From Saprospiraceae bacterium (GTDB lineage: Bacteria; Bacteroidota; Bacteroidia; Chitinophagales; Saprospiraceae): DNA of 64,000 bases. The DNA lies in contig JABARE010000016.1 in NCBI GenBank assembly GCA_019187365.1, positions 1 to 64,000 on the forward strand, in the 5' to 3' direction. Position 1 is the first letter of the stretch. Each line of letters opens with the position of its first letter. Positions 18,129-26,916 of this stretch are shown here, piece by piece. Made by a program: the position numbers and the translations under genes. The notes under the pieces were generated by a model. The model saw nothing but the letters and a program-made list of their open reading frames with translations. It was not told where the DNA came from and made no database searches.

Positions 18129-21100
18129 TCAACGCAACCAGGTTCTGATTCTTTCCCGGAGTCTGTAGGACATGATGTACATCGATGGAACGACGAGCAG
18201 GGTCAGGAAGGTCGACGTGATCAGACCAAAGATGATGGTCCACGCCAAGGGCCCCCAAAAGGCAACATTGTCGCCGCCGAGGAAAAATTTGGGATCCAGA
18301 TCGCTGAAGAGCGTTGCAAAATCGATGTTTACGCCAATGGCCAGGGGAATGAGACCGAGTATAGTGGCCAGGGCGGTGAGCACCACGGGCGTGATCCTCG
18401 TAGCCCCTCCATTTACAACGGCTTCTTCCAGGGTCTCACCCCTTTGTCTGAGCTCATCGATGAACTCGATGAGGATGATGCCGTTTCGAACGACGATGCC
18501 AGCCAGGGAGAAGATACCCACGCCGGTCATAACAGCACTCAGGGTGATGTTGAAGAAACCAAAGCCCAAATTGATCCCAATCAAACAAAACAGCACCGTG
18601 CTAAAAATGATGAAGGGCTTACCCACCGAGTTGAACTGGGTGACCAGAATCAGGAACATCAATGCGAGTGCAGCGCCAAACGCAAGTCCAAGAAAATCAA
18701 TGGTCTCCTGGAGCTCTTCCTGTTCGCCGGCAAAGGCAATTTCGTATCCCTCGGGGATGTCCATTTGCGCTGTCATTTCCCGAATGTCCTGGATTATGGC
18801 TCCCGGATTAAAGCCACTGAGCACGTCGGAACTGAGTGTTACAACGCGCTTTTGATTTTTGCGGTTGATGCTGGACAATGAATTGCCGTAACGGATGCTT
18901 GCAACGGATGAAATTGGTATTTGCTTGAATTGCCCGGATGACAAATCCATGAAAGCTATTTCGAGATTGAGAAGTTCTTCCAGCTGGTTGCGGTCTGCTT
19001 CCCGGATGCGAAGTTGAATGGGGTATTCGTCGTTTTTATCGCGGAATTTCGAGACCTCTTTTCCAAACAGGGCGGTTCTGAGTTCGGAACCAATTTGCGC
19101 CAGGGTGATCCCTTCGCGCTGGGCCTTTTCTTCGTCGATGTCAATGATGATCTCCGGCTTGCTGATCTGGAGATCGGATTTCAAGCCGTCAATGCCTTCA
19201 ATTCCATTTTCCTCAACTCCGCGCACAATGCTTTTTGCGATGCCATCCAGCACGTCGAAATCATCGCCGCTGAGCTCAATGCTAATGGGTTTGCCAACAG
19301 GAGGCCCGTTCCGTTCTTTTTCAACGGCAATTTCCGCCCCGGCTACCCCGTTTTGAAATTCTTCTCTCAATGCATCTAATACCTCTGCGGTCGAGCGCCC
19401 ATTGCGATCTGCAAACCGAACAAAGGCGACGCTGACCTTGCTTTTGTGAGGAGTGGCTACCCGGTCTGGATTGTCCTGGTCTCCCGCACCCAGCCCCACA
19501 TTGGAGATTACGGAAGAGACGATCGGATTGTCTTTACCAATGACATTGTAAACGCGTTGTTCGATGATGTTGGTTACGGAATCCGTGACCCTGGCGTCGG
19601 TGCCTATGGGCATTTTGCAATAAACAAAAGCGAAGTTGGGTTCGGATTCCGGAAAGGTCTCTACCTGCGGATTTGTAGTTGCATAATAGATAAAACTCAG
19701 GAACAGCAATACAAAAACCGACAAGGTGACCAAAAGGGGTCTGTAACCCGCGATGAGTCGATTTAGCAACGAACGGTAAGAATTGAGAACCCATGGCCAC
19801 CAACTCGTTTGAAAAACGAATATGGCTTTTTGCAGAGCATAATGGTATAGGAGTATGGTCAGGATGCAGAAAACCGCAAAATTGCCAAGCCCGCGCCCCA
19901 TCCCGAAATAGCCGATCAGGGCAATGCTGACCAGAACGACAAGAACTTTACGGTAGTGATACAGGGATGATTTATGACCCGGTGCGTCGTCGTATTTCAT
20001 AAATGAAACGGCAAACACGGGGTTCATAGCAAAGGCAACCAGCAGAGAGGCGCCAAGGGTTATGATGAGGGTAACCGGAAGATGGTACATGAACTTTCCA
20101 ATGATGCCCGGCCAGAATAGCAGGGGAAAAAATGGCATCAGGGTGGTGAGGGTTCCTGAAAAAACGGGTTGAAAAACTTCAGCGGCTGCTGTCTTTGCTG
20201 CTTCCACAATGTTCATCTCGCGATGCTTGTGAAAGATGCGATGGGTATTTTCTATGACGACAATGGCATCGTCGACAATGATGCCGAGCGCCAGAAGCAA
20301 CGAAAACAATACGATCACATTGAGGGTCATGTCCAGGGTCGGCATAATCAGAAAGGCGATCGCACAGGAAAGCGGCGCTGCAATTCCTACAAAAAAGGCA
20401 TTGGTAAATCCCATGAAAAACATGAGTACCACCACAACGAAAATGAAACCCAGAATGACCGTATTGATCAGGTCGTGAAGCTGAACGCGAGTGTTCTCCG
20501 AAGTATCGCCGGTGACTTCAACTACGAGACCAGTTGGGAAACGGTTTGCTTTGTATTCCTCGAGGATCTCGTAGATCTTGTCTGTGGCTGAGATGAGGTT
20601 TTCGCCACTGCGTTTAATGACATTCAGGGTAATGACCGGCTTGTTGTCGAGTCGGGCAAAATCCTGCTTTTCCTTAAATCCGTCGATGACGCGCGCAATG
20701 TCTTTTAGAAAAACGGTGTGGCCCTGGAAAGAGCGGACGATGACTTCGCCAATTTCTTCCGGACGATTGAATTCTCCCGTTACGCGAACGTTTCTGCGAA
20801 GTTCGTCGATGCGAAGCTCGCCTGCAGAAATGTTGAGGTTCTGTCTTGCCATTGCCCCCTCGATGTCGCCAAGGGTAATGCCTAGGGCATTCATGCGATA
20901 AAGATCGACTTCGATCTGGATCTCCCGCTCAACGCCACCAATGATGTCAACTCGCGTAATTTCTTTGTTGCTTTCAATGCGGTCTTTCAACTGTTCGGCA
21001 TAAAGCTTTAACTTGTCGAGAGGAAAATCTCCTGCTATGTTAATGTTGAGGATGGGAATTTCGCTAAAATCAAATTCCTGAACCTGAGGGTCATCTTTCA

Positions 21101-21491
21101 GATCCGTGGGCAAATCGCTTTTGGCCTTGTCAACTGCATCAGAAACGCGCTGTTTGCAGATTTTAGGGTCCATGTCGGCATTGAATTCCGCTATGATCAG
21201 CGAGAAATCCGAAACAGAATTGCTTTTAATTCGCTTGATACCATTGATCGATTTAAGTTGCTTTTCAATCGGTTTGGCAATCAGGTTTTCTATGTCCTGT
21301 GGAGAGGCACCCGGATAGATGGTCGAAACCGAAATGGTCGGTATGACAATGTCGGGAAAGAGCTCTTTGGGAATGCGCTGGTAGGAAATGAGCCCCGCAA
21401 TGGAAATGAGAAGGATAATTACGTATACGCTGGTTGAATTGCGTATGCACCATTCAGTAAATGCTAGCCTCTTTCTATTGTGCGTTTCCAT
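18129..21491 (-). CDS. RND efflux transporter, inner-membrane pump
   Basis: A 1120-residue AcrB/MexB-superfamily proton antiporter. It carries the usual N-terminal helix (about 15-35), a large periplasmic porter loop, a central membrane block, a second periplasmic loop and a C-terminal membrane block ending in FLTLLVVPSMYIMSYRL. The fourth membrane helix has ALGIIVDDAIVVIENTHR, with the Asp pair of the proton relay. Early motifs such as FPDIVIPTISVSTIYPGASP fit the family. The sequence looks like the drug-type (HAE) rather than heavy-metal branch, but substrates cannot be read from it. It is encoded 19 bp after its periplasmic adaptor, and a secreted RNase gene follows within 23 bp. No outer-membrane channel is in this operon. 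Confidence 0.92.
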   Translation of the reverse strand: METHNRKRLAFTEWCIRNSTSVYVIILLISIAGLISYQRIPKELFPDIVIPTISVSTIYPGASPQDIENLIAKPIEKQLKSINGIKRIKSNSVSDFSLIIAEFNADMDPKICKQRVSDAVDKAKSDLPTDLKDDPQVQEFDFSEIPILNINIAGDFPLDKLKLYAEQLKDRIESNKEITRVDIIGGVEREIQIEVDLYRMNALGITLGDIEGAMARQNLNISAGELRIDELRRNVRVTGEFNRPEEIGEVIVRSFQGHTVFLKDIARVIDGFKEKQDFARLDNKPVITLNVIKRSGENLISATDKIYEILEEYKANRFPTGLVVEVTGDTSENTRVQLHDLINTVILGFIFVVVVLMFFMGFTNAFFVGIAAPLSCAIAFLIMPTLDMTLNVIVLFSLLLALGIIVDDAIVVIENTHRIFHKHREMNIVEAAKTAAAEVFQPVFSGTLTTLMPFFPLLFWPGIIGKFMYHLPVTLIITLGASLLVAFAMNPVFAVSFMKYDDAPGHKSSLYHYRKVLVVLVSIALIGYFGMGRGLGNFAVFCILTILLYHYALQKAIFVFQTSWWPWVLNSYRSLLNRLIAGYRPLLVTLSVFVLLFLSFIYYATTNPQVETFPESEPNFAFVYCKMPIGTDARVTDSVTNIIEQRVYNVIGKDNPIVSSVISNVGLGAGDQDNPDRVATPHKSKVSVAFVRFADRNGRSTAEVLDALREEFQNGVAGAEIAVEKERNGPPVGKPISIELSGDDFDVLDGIAKSIVRGVEENGIEGIDGLKSDLQISKPEIIIDIDEEKAQREGITLAQIGSELRTALFGKEVSKFRDKNDEYPIQLRIREADRNQLEELLNLEIAFMDLSSGQFKQIPISSVASIRYGNSLSSINRKNQKRVVTLSSDVLSGFNPGAIIQDIREMTAQMDIPEGYEIAFAGEQEELQETIDFLGLAFGAALALMFLILVTQFNSVGKPFIIFSTVLFCLIGINLGFGFFNITLSAVMTGVGIFSLAGIVVRNGIILIEFIDELRQRGETLEEAVVNGGATRITPVVLTALATILGLIPLAIGVNIDFATLFSDLDPKFFLGGDNVAFWGPLAWTIIFGLITSTFLTLLVVPSMYIMSYRLRERIRTWLR

Positions 21492-21510
21492 GGGTATTGA
21501 TATTAGGGGG

Positions 21511-22653
21511 TCAAAGTGAGATCATCTGACCATCGACCAATTCGCTGTAACCACTTACAATGATTTTATCTCCGGGCGAAAGACCTTCAGCAATTTCTGT
21601 TTGACCTTTGTAAGCAATCCCGGGAACGACCGTCTTGCGACGCGCAATCCAAAAACCATTCGATTCTTCTGCAACCAGAACGTATTGTTCCCCACTAATG
21701 GAAGTCTGAATGAGATTTGTCGAAACCACCAAGGCTCCGGGTACATTGCGGGAATTTATTTTGAGCCGCACTGCCTGGTTATTGTGAAACGTAACACCGT
21801 TGGAAGGAAGGCCAACCTCAATTGAAAAAGTTCTCGTTTTTGGAGAAATGTAATTGGAACAGTAGTTTATGCCAGACGCAAGTTCCAAACCGCGTTCCGG
21901 AATTTCAACAACGACTTTATCTCCCCCCTTGACCTCCGCTATGTATCGGTCGCTGACGTTGGCTTTGATTTTCATTTTCTGGTTGTTTACCACCCGAACT
22001 CCCTGCATGCCCGGATTGGCCATTTCACCGAGTTTCAACAACACCTGATCCACAACCCCGCTGACCGGGGCACGAACGGTAGTCATCGCCAACTGAGCTT
22101 CCAGGGTTTTCAATTTTTGTTCGAGCTGTTCTTTGCCGTTTTTTGCCTGCAGATACTGCAATTCCGAACCGATTTGCTGCTCCCAGAGCTTTTGCTGCCT
22201 CTCGAAAACAGTAGTCGCCAGCTCCAGTCCCGTTCGCACCTCGTCGAGCCCTCTGCGCAAGGCAGAAGCGTCGAGACTGGCCAGCACTTTCCCCTGGGCA
22301 ACGCGATCACCTTCCCTAACGTAAATGGCGGCAACGACCCCTGGCATCTGTGGCGAAACCAGCAGGTTCAGATCGGATTCAACAACGCCTTGTACATCGA
22401 TGAAGTAGGCAAAATTCTGTTTTTCCAGGGTATCGACTTGCACCAGTCGGGACTTCTTCCCCGTGCCGGAACTGTCGCTTGCCGCAATCTGTATTTCCAG
22501 TTGCCGGATCTGCTGGTTGAGCTGGCGTGCCTGCTCCCGGAGCGAGGACAATTCCTGTCTGGGATCACCAGCTTCCTGGTTAGAGTTGCATGCGCTGGTA
22601 GCAATCATCAATCCAAACACAGCCACAAAAAACCGGAGTCTTTTTGCAATCAT
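21511..22653 (-). CDS. RND efflux periplasmic adaptor, lipoprotein
   Basis: A 380-residue membrane-fusion protein of the AcrA/HlyD-like family. The N terminus is a lipoprotein signal (FGLMIATSAC, with Cys about residue 22), so the mature protein is lipid-anchored. A coiled coil near 28-58 is followed by lipoyl-like half motifs (GVVAAIYVREGDRVAQGKVLA and APVSGVVDQVLLKLGEMANPG type) flanking a helical hairpin at about 110-165. Beta-barrel and membrane-proximal domains follow. It would link the pump (next gene, 19 bp away) to a TolC-type channel. The operon begins here, with 210 bp of non-coding sequence upstream. Confidence 0.9.
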   Translation of the reverse strand: MIAKRLRFFVAVFGLMIATSACNSNQEAGDPRQELSSLREQARQLNQQIRQLEIQIAASDSSGTGKKSRLVQVDTLEKQNFAYFIDVQGVVESDLNLLVSPQMPGVVAAIYVREGDRVAQGKVLASLDASALRRGLDEVRTGLELATTVFERQQKLWEQQIGSELQYLQAKNGKEQLEQKLKTLEAQLAMTTVRAPVSGVVDQVLLKLGEMANPGMQGVRVVNNQKMKIKANVSDRYIAEVKGGDKVVVEIPERGLELASGINYCSNYISPKTRTFSIEVGLPSNGVTFHNNQAVRLKINSRNVPGALVVSTNLIQTSISGEQYVLVAEESNGFWIARRKTVVPGIAYKGQTEIAEGLSPGDKIIVSGYSELVDGQMISL

Positions 22654-22863
22654 AGTTTTTGCATTGTTCTTAAAGATGGAAATGGCGCTATGAAGCCACC
22701 TTGCCTTTTGTAGAATGGACGAACACAGCGGTTTTTGATCTTAGTAAGGTGTAAAAGTAACTGGGAAGGCCGCAACGGGTTCTTAATGAATCGTAAATAT
22801 TCCTCAATACATTGCAATTGATCGCTTCTACTTGCCGCTCTAAAAAGTCAGAATCGGCAAAAG

Positions 22864-23322
22864 TCATTGGCCAGGGCGACCCGGACTGGAGGGGTAGTCC
22901 GGAAATGCATTTAGAAAACGGCTATGGCTGGTCTGGAAATCAATTTCAGCCAGAAGGAGCTGGATTCCATTGCTGATGCCGAGGTAAGGGCATTTGAGAG
23001 CCAGATTATACGCGCCGGCCTGCTCAACCACCTCCTGCCGCAGAGGGGTGGCGGGGGCCTTGCACTCGAAAAGCATCCAGGGTCTGAGATCGCGGGAATA
23101 AATGACGACATCAAATCTCCGCATCCGGCCAAGTATGAAGATTTTGCGCTCAACGGAGATATTGGGCCCGGGTATTCCAATGCCTACCAACCACAGCATC
23201 AGACATTGTCGCACCGTCTCTTCGGGAGTTTCGACCAGCCACTTCTTGCGAATGGGATCGAAAAGCTTCCCATCTTTTCGCACGAGCTGAGATGCAAATG
23301 AGAGAAGATTGCTTTGTTCCAT
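22864..23322 (-). CDS. Solitary type I restriction HsdR N-terminal-domain protein
   Basis: A 152-residue protein matching the small stand-alone HsdR N-terminal-like family seen in many Bacteroidota. It has a PD-(D/E)xK nuclease-like core: RFDVVIYSRDLRPWMLFECK carries the Asp and the E-C-K triad, with Gln in VVEQAGAYN after it. There is no helicase or translocase part and no methylase or specificity gene nearby, so this is not a restriction system. Its function is unknown. I chose the ATG at 23322, which follows AAGGTGGA, rather than the in-frame start ten codons upstream at 23352. It is divergent from the methyltransferase gene. Confidence 0.78.
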   Translation of the reverse strand: MEQSNLLSFASQLVRKDGKLFDPIRKKWLVETPEETVRQCLMLWLVGIGIPGPNISVERKIFILGRMRRFDVVIYSRDLRPWMLFECKAPATPLRQEVVEQAGAYNLALKCPYLGISNGIQLLLAEIDFQTSHSRFLNAFPDYPSSPGRPGQ

Positions 23323-23391
23323 TCCACCTTGAAGCACTATAACAAAATGCAAGATAGAACATATTATAAAATAGTATATGTATTAATTTCC

Positions 23392-23399
23392 TATATTTG
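23392..23399 (+). promoter_or_regulatory. Candidate -7 element before the methyltransferase gene
   Basis: TATATTTG is an exact TAnnTTTG match in an A+T-rich divergent gap. It ends only 7 bases before the ATG at 23407. If it is used, the transcript would be nearly leaderless. Confidence 0.4.
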
Positions 23400-23406
23400 T
23401 CCGAGA

Positions 23407-24279
23407 ATGCCAGCTAAGGTAAACGCAGAAGCCACAAATGGCCCGGTACCGGGATGTGCCTCGCAGTGGGGTGGGATTTGGCACCAACTGCAACGGGTGC
23501 GCTCGAACGATTCCTGTCTGTTTACCCGCAGCCAGCCAGGAACCCTTTATCAATTCTGGCAGCGGGCTTATGCAAGGGACCTTATTTCATTTGCCCAAAG
23601 GCACGGCTGCGAATCATTTCTTGAGCTGGGATGCGGCCGGGCGACTACGAGCATGTACCTTGCAGACAAAGGTTATCGCAATATTTCTCTGGTAGATCTA
23701 TCACGGGATGCTCACCGTTTGGCAGCCTCCAATTTTAATCAAATGGGCCTCCGCCTTCCCCCATTTATTCTCGCTGACGTACGTTCGTCGGGCCTGCCCT
23801 CAGGTAGCTTCGATTGCATTTATAACATCGGGTTGCTGGAACATTTCGATGACCCTGCAGAAGTCCTGCACGAGACTTACCGCTTATTGAAACCGGGAGG
23901 AGTCGTTTTTATGCCCATTTTTCCGGAAAGAACGCCTACGCTTGCCTTCTTTCTGCGATGTGCGTTGAATCCTCTTTCTTTTGCCAGGCGCTGGTGGAGG
24001 GGAGTAGCTCCGGATGAACATCACATCAAGCGGACTATTGCCCCTTGCACCCATTATGAAAATTTGTGTATTGACACCGGATTTTCGTGGAGTGAATGCA
24101 TGCACTACAATCCGTTTCCCAAAGTGGTTCGCGACAGCTTCTATGAGCGCAAAGTGGTACTGTCTTTCTATCGCACGGCAGAATGGATTCGGAACTGGAA
24201 ATCCCGCGATTTTTCCTTCCGGACAAATGCTTTCTCCTCCGTTGGCTATTTGCTGATTGCGGGGAAACAGGCCCGGTAA
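23407..24279 (+). CDS. Class I SAM-dependent methyltransferase
   Basis: A 290-residue methyltransferase of the UbiE/Methyltransf_11 type. The SAM-binding motif I is FLELGCGRATTSMYLADKG, followed by an acidic strand end (SLVDLS), motif FDCIYNIGLLEHFDDP and a LLKPGGVVFMPIFPE strand. I chose the ATG at 23407; the frame is open further upstream but would overlap the divergent HsdR-N gene. It is the first gene of the polysaccharide cluster, and its stop is 10 bases before the flippase start. It probably methylates a sugar, a carrier intermediate or a polymer end, an inference from position. There is no signal peptide or membrane segment. Confidence 0.85.
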   Translation: MPAKVNAEATNGPVPGCASQWGGIWHQLQRVRSNDSCLFTRSQPGTLYQFWQRAYARDLISFAQRHGCESFLELGCGRATTSMYLADKGYRNISLVDLSRDAHRLAASNFNQMGLRLPPFILADVRSSGLPSGSFDCIYNIGLLEHFDDPAEVLHETYRLLKPGGVVFMPIFPERTPTLAFFLRCALNPLSFARRWWRGVAPDEHHIKRTIAPCTHYENLCIDTGFSWSECMHYNPFPKVVRDSFYERKVVLSFYRTAEWIRNWKSRDFSFRTNAFSSVGYLLIAGKQAR

Positions 24280-24289
24280 ATGAATCACC

Positions 24290-25600
24290 TTGACGCATTT
24301 CCGACACGCCGCACGGAATTTTCTGACTAAGCTCACCGTAGCGACCATCGCTTTTGGAGTGTCAATTTTTATCCCTCGTCTGATGGGGTCTGAGCACTAC
24401 GGTTATTATGCCCTTCTGACGGTGATCATTGGGTTCCTCATACCACTCACTTCTATGGGGCTGGGCGCAGGCTTCATTTACCTGCTTGCGAACCGGCGAT
24501 ACTTAATGGAACATGCGGTACATTCACAGCTCCTCGTTGCTTCGGCCATAGGTGTGGCTAACGCGGTTTTCCTCCTGGCTGCCTGGTTTTTCGAATTTCC
24601 CAAAGCTCTTTTTTCACAAATGACGGCATCGGAGTGGACACTGCTGGCCGTATGTTCCTTTTGTCAGACCATCAGTTATTTTGCCGGGCGCATGTGGACC
24701 GGACTTTCCGAATTCAGGAAGTTGAATGCCATAGAACTTTTTGGAAGTCTTTCTTCACCAATCAGTTTGCTTACATTCTACTACCTTACCGGTAACGCAG
24801 ATCGGAACTACATTCTATACGCATTGTTATTCCATTCCGTCTCGTTGCTCGCTGCCAACGGTTGGTTTGTAAAGGGAATCCAGTGGATACCTGCCTGGAA
24901 TGCCGGGTTTGTCCGGGAGGCTTTGCAATATGGAATCAAGTCGTGGTTTGGGGATATGGCCCTTCGTGCAAACCTGCGCCTCGACCAGTTGATCCTCGGA
25001 TCGGTTTCGACCATCTCATCGCTCGGGATTTACAGCGCCGCCGTCAAACTCTCCGAACTTATTTGGTATATCCCGGATGCTACAGGTCCGGTTTTGTACA
25101 ACAAAATCGCTTCTACGCCAGCCGGAGAACAGCAATTGCATATGCTTGGCCGCGTGCATCGCTTGTTGTTTTCGGCATGTACTGCGGTCTCGTTAGCATG
25201 GGCGGCTCTAGTGGTATGGGTGCTCATTCCATTCGTGCTGGGTCCGGAATTCCACCTCGCCATATGGCCCTTTCTTTTGCTTATGCCAGGTACTGTTCTG
25301 CTGATATCGACAAAAGTTTTAACAAAGCTTTATTCTGCAGGAGGCAATGTACACTGGACAAGTCAGATCACCATCGCTGGCAGTCTGATAGCCGCATTGC
25401 TCTATTTGATCTTCATTCCCGCTAAAGGCATCATAGGCGCGGCCGTTGCCTCCTCGATTGGCTATTTTGCCATGTGCGTCGTTTGCTGGTTATACGCCAT
25501 TAGGCATTACCAGTTGCATCCTGCGCATTACTTTGTAGCGCAGTGGTCCGATCTTCGGTGGCTCGGTGATCAGATGAAAAAAACGTTTTCAAGATCATGA
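24290..25600 (+). CDS. Oligosaccharide flippase (Wzx/MOP family)
   Basis: A 436-residue polytopic membrane protein with hydrophobic segments along its whole length. It has the family's opening IFIPRLMGSEHYGYYALLTV and C-terminal IIGAAVASSIGYFAMCVV. Wzx-type proteins flip polyprenyl-linked sugar units across the inner membrane. The only start that keeps the first helix is TTG at 24290: an upstream stop closes the frame, and the nearby ATG at 24280 is out of frame and soon stops. The rare start may lower expression. It lies 10 bases after the methyltransferase stop and shares an ATGA overlap with the next gene. Confidence 0.87.
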   Translation: MTHFRHAARNFLTKLTVATIAFGVSIFIPRLMGSEHYGYYALLTVIIGFLIPLTSMGLGAGFIYLLANRRYLMEHAVHSQLLVASAIGVANAVFLLAAWFFEFPKALFSQMTASEWTLLAVCSFCQTISYFAGRMWTGLSEFRKLNAIELFGSLSSPISLLTFYYLTGNADRNYILYALLFHSVSLLAANGWFVKGIQWIPAWNAGFVREALQYGIKSWFGDMALRANLRLDQLILGSVSTISSLGIYSAAVKLSELIWYIPDATGPVLYNKIASTPAGEQQLHMLGRVHRLLFSACTAVSLAWAALVVWVLIPFVLGPEFHLAIWPFLLLMPGTVLLISTKVLTKLYSAGGNVHWTSQITIAGSLIAALLYLIFIPAKGIIGAAVASSIGYFAMCVVCWLYAIRHYQLHPAHYFVAQWSDLRWLGDQMKKTFSRS

Positions 25601-26916
25601 CGCAAGCAAAATTTGCAGAGACCAAGCTTCAGGTTAACATAGGTCCGGATTGGCCCGGTCGCGTGATCATGAAGTTGTTTATGCTGTATGTATTCCTGCT
25701 GCCTTTCGAAAATATTTTGGAACTTGTTTGGGGCATAGACACGCCGTTCCGGCCTCACCGCCTGTTGGCTCTGGCTTGTGGATTCCTGGTAGTCATCATC
25801 CGCCCTTTGCATTCCATCCGGATCAGTAACAATGACCTGCGACTTGCAGGGATGTACCTTGCAGGATGCATACCGACGGCCATTGCCTGGTTCGAAAACC
25901 GGCTTGATTCCGGCGCATTTTTACTTACAAGCTACCAACTGTTCGTCATATTTTGGATTTATTTCCTGATCAAAAATGTTCCGGATTTTAAGGGACAGGT
26001 ATATAAAACACTCAATATCTTTTGTGTTGCCTGTGCATTAAACGGAAGTTATATGGTATGGCTCTTTTTGTCGCAGGACATTGGAAGGCAGAGTGGCTTT
26101 ATGGATAACCCCAATTATGCCGCATTTGCGCTTGTTGTATCCATGTCTTTTTTTATTCTGGAGCTCTCCAGACGCGACAGAAGGAAGGGTTTGTCGCGGG
26201 AGTTCCTTAGGATCGCAGCAATTGCAATGTCCTTCGCCGGTCTCTTTGTTTCCGGATCAAGGGGAGGCTTGATCATTATGGCTCTGTCCGTTCTTTTAAT
26301 TGCTGCCACAGCGGGTAATTTCAAAACCATTTTTAAGGGCTTAGGAATCGCCGGCCTTGCACTTTTATTGCTAAGCCAAACGGAAAGCGGAAGGAAATAC
26401 TGGGCGGTAATTCCCGTCCTCAATCGCATAGAAATGCTGTCCAATCGAGAAGAGGCAAGAACAACACTTTGGAAACAGGGCTGGGTCGCCTTTATTGATT
26501 CCGGTTGTATGGGACTTGGGATCGAACAATTTAAAAACCCTGTAAACTACAGCCGTTACGTGCAAACCACCCATAACCCAGTGGTTGCTTCCCAACGGGG
26601 ACTCGTGCTTCACAACGATTACCTTGCGGTATTATACGAATATGGTCCGCTCGCCTTCTTTTTTTACCTTGCATTCTGTTTGTGGATACTGCGGAGTCTG
26701 TTGAGAAAGCCAATGACCCAAGAATCCCGCGTGGGCTTGATCCTGTTTTGCTGCGTACTTGCCTTTTCCCTGTTTGCAACAACATTCCAGTCACATGCAG
26801 TATGGTACGTTGTGCTCACCTGCAGCATGCTTGCACAGGCCTCAGGGAATGGAAACATCTCGCGAACCCAGTCCGGCAGGGAGTTCAACATGCATCAGAT
26901 CGGACCAGGCAAATAG
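25597..26916 (+). CDS. O-antigen polymerase/ligase family protein (Wzy/WaaL type)
   Basis: A 439-residue membrane protein with about ten or more hydrophobic segments. A large loop (about 290-345) carries the Wzy_C-type motif LVLHNDYLAVLYEYGP and an ARTTLWKQGW stretch before it. Such proteins polymerise repeat units or ligate glycans to an acceptor, and sequence alone does not separate the two. Translation is coupled to the flippase gene by ATGA at 25597. The 3' end overlaps the convergent asparagine synthetase-like gene by 75 bp, which is unusually long. Confidence 0.85.
   Translation: MTQAKFAETKLQVNIGPDWPGRVIMKLFMLYVFLLPFENILELVWGIDTPFRPHRLLALACGFLVVIIRPLHSIRISNNDLRLAGMYLAGCIPTAIAWFENRLDSGAFLLTSYQLFVIFWIYFLIKNVPDFKGQVYKTLNIFCVACALNGSYMVWLFLSQDIGRQSGFMDNPNYAAFALVVSMSFFILELSRRDRRKGLSREFLRIAAIAMSFAGLFVSGSRGGLIIMALSVLLIAATAGNFKTIFKGLGIAGLALLLLSQTESGRKYWAVIPVLNRIEMLSNREEARTTLWKQGWVAFIDSGCMGLGIEQFKNPVNYSRYVQTTHNPVVASQRGLVLHNDYLAVLYEYGPLAFFFYLAFCLWILRSLLRKPMTQESRVGLILFCCVLAFSLFATTFQSHAVWYVVLTCSMLAQASGNGNISRTQSGREFNMHQIGPGK

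Noticed and set aside
18172..18855. 227-residue plus-strand open frame opposite the RND pump gene
   Set aside because: Low-complexity Ser/Met/Pro-rich translation opposite conserved membrane helices; a shadow of the pump gene.
22864..24279. Restriction-modification system (HsdR-like protein beside a methyltransferase)
   Set aside because: The methyltransferase is a small-molecule/UbiE-like type without DNA-methylase motifs such as NPPF or DPPY, and it opens the glycan cluster. No specificity subunit is present.
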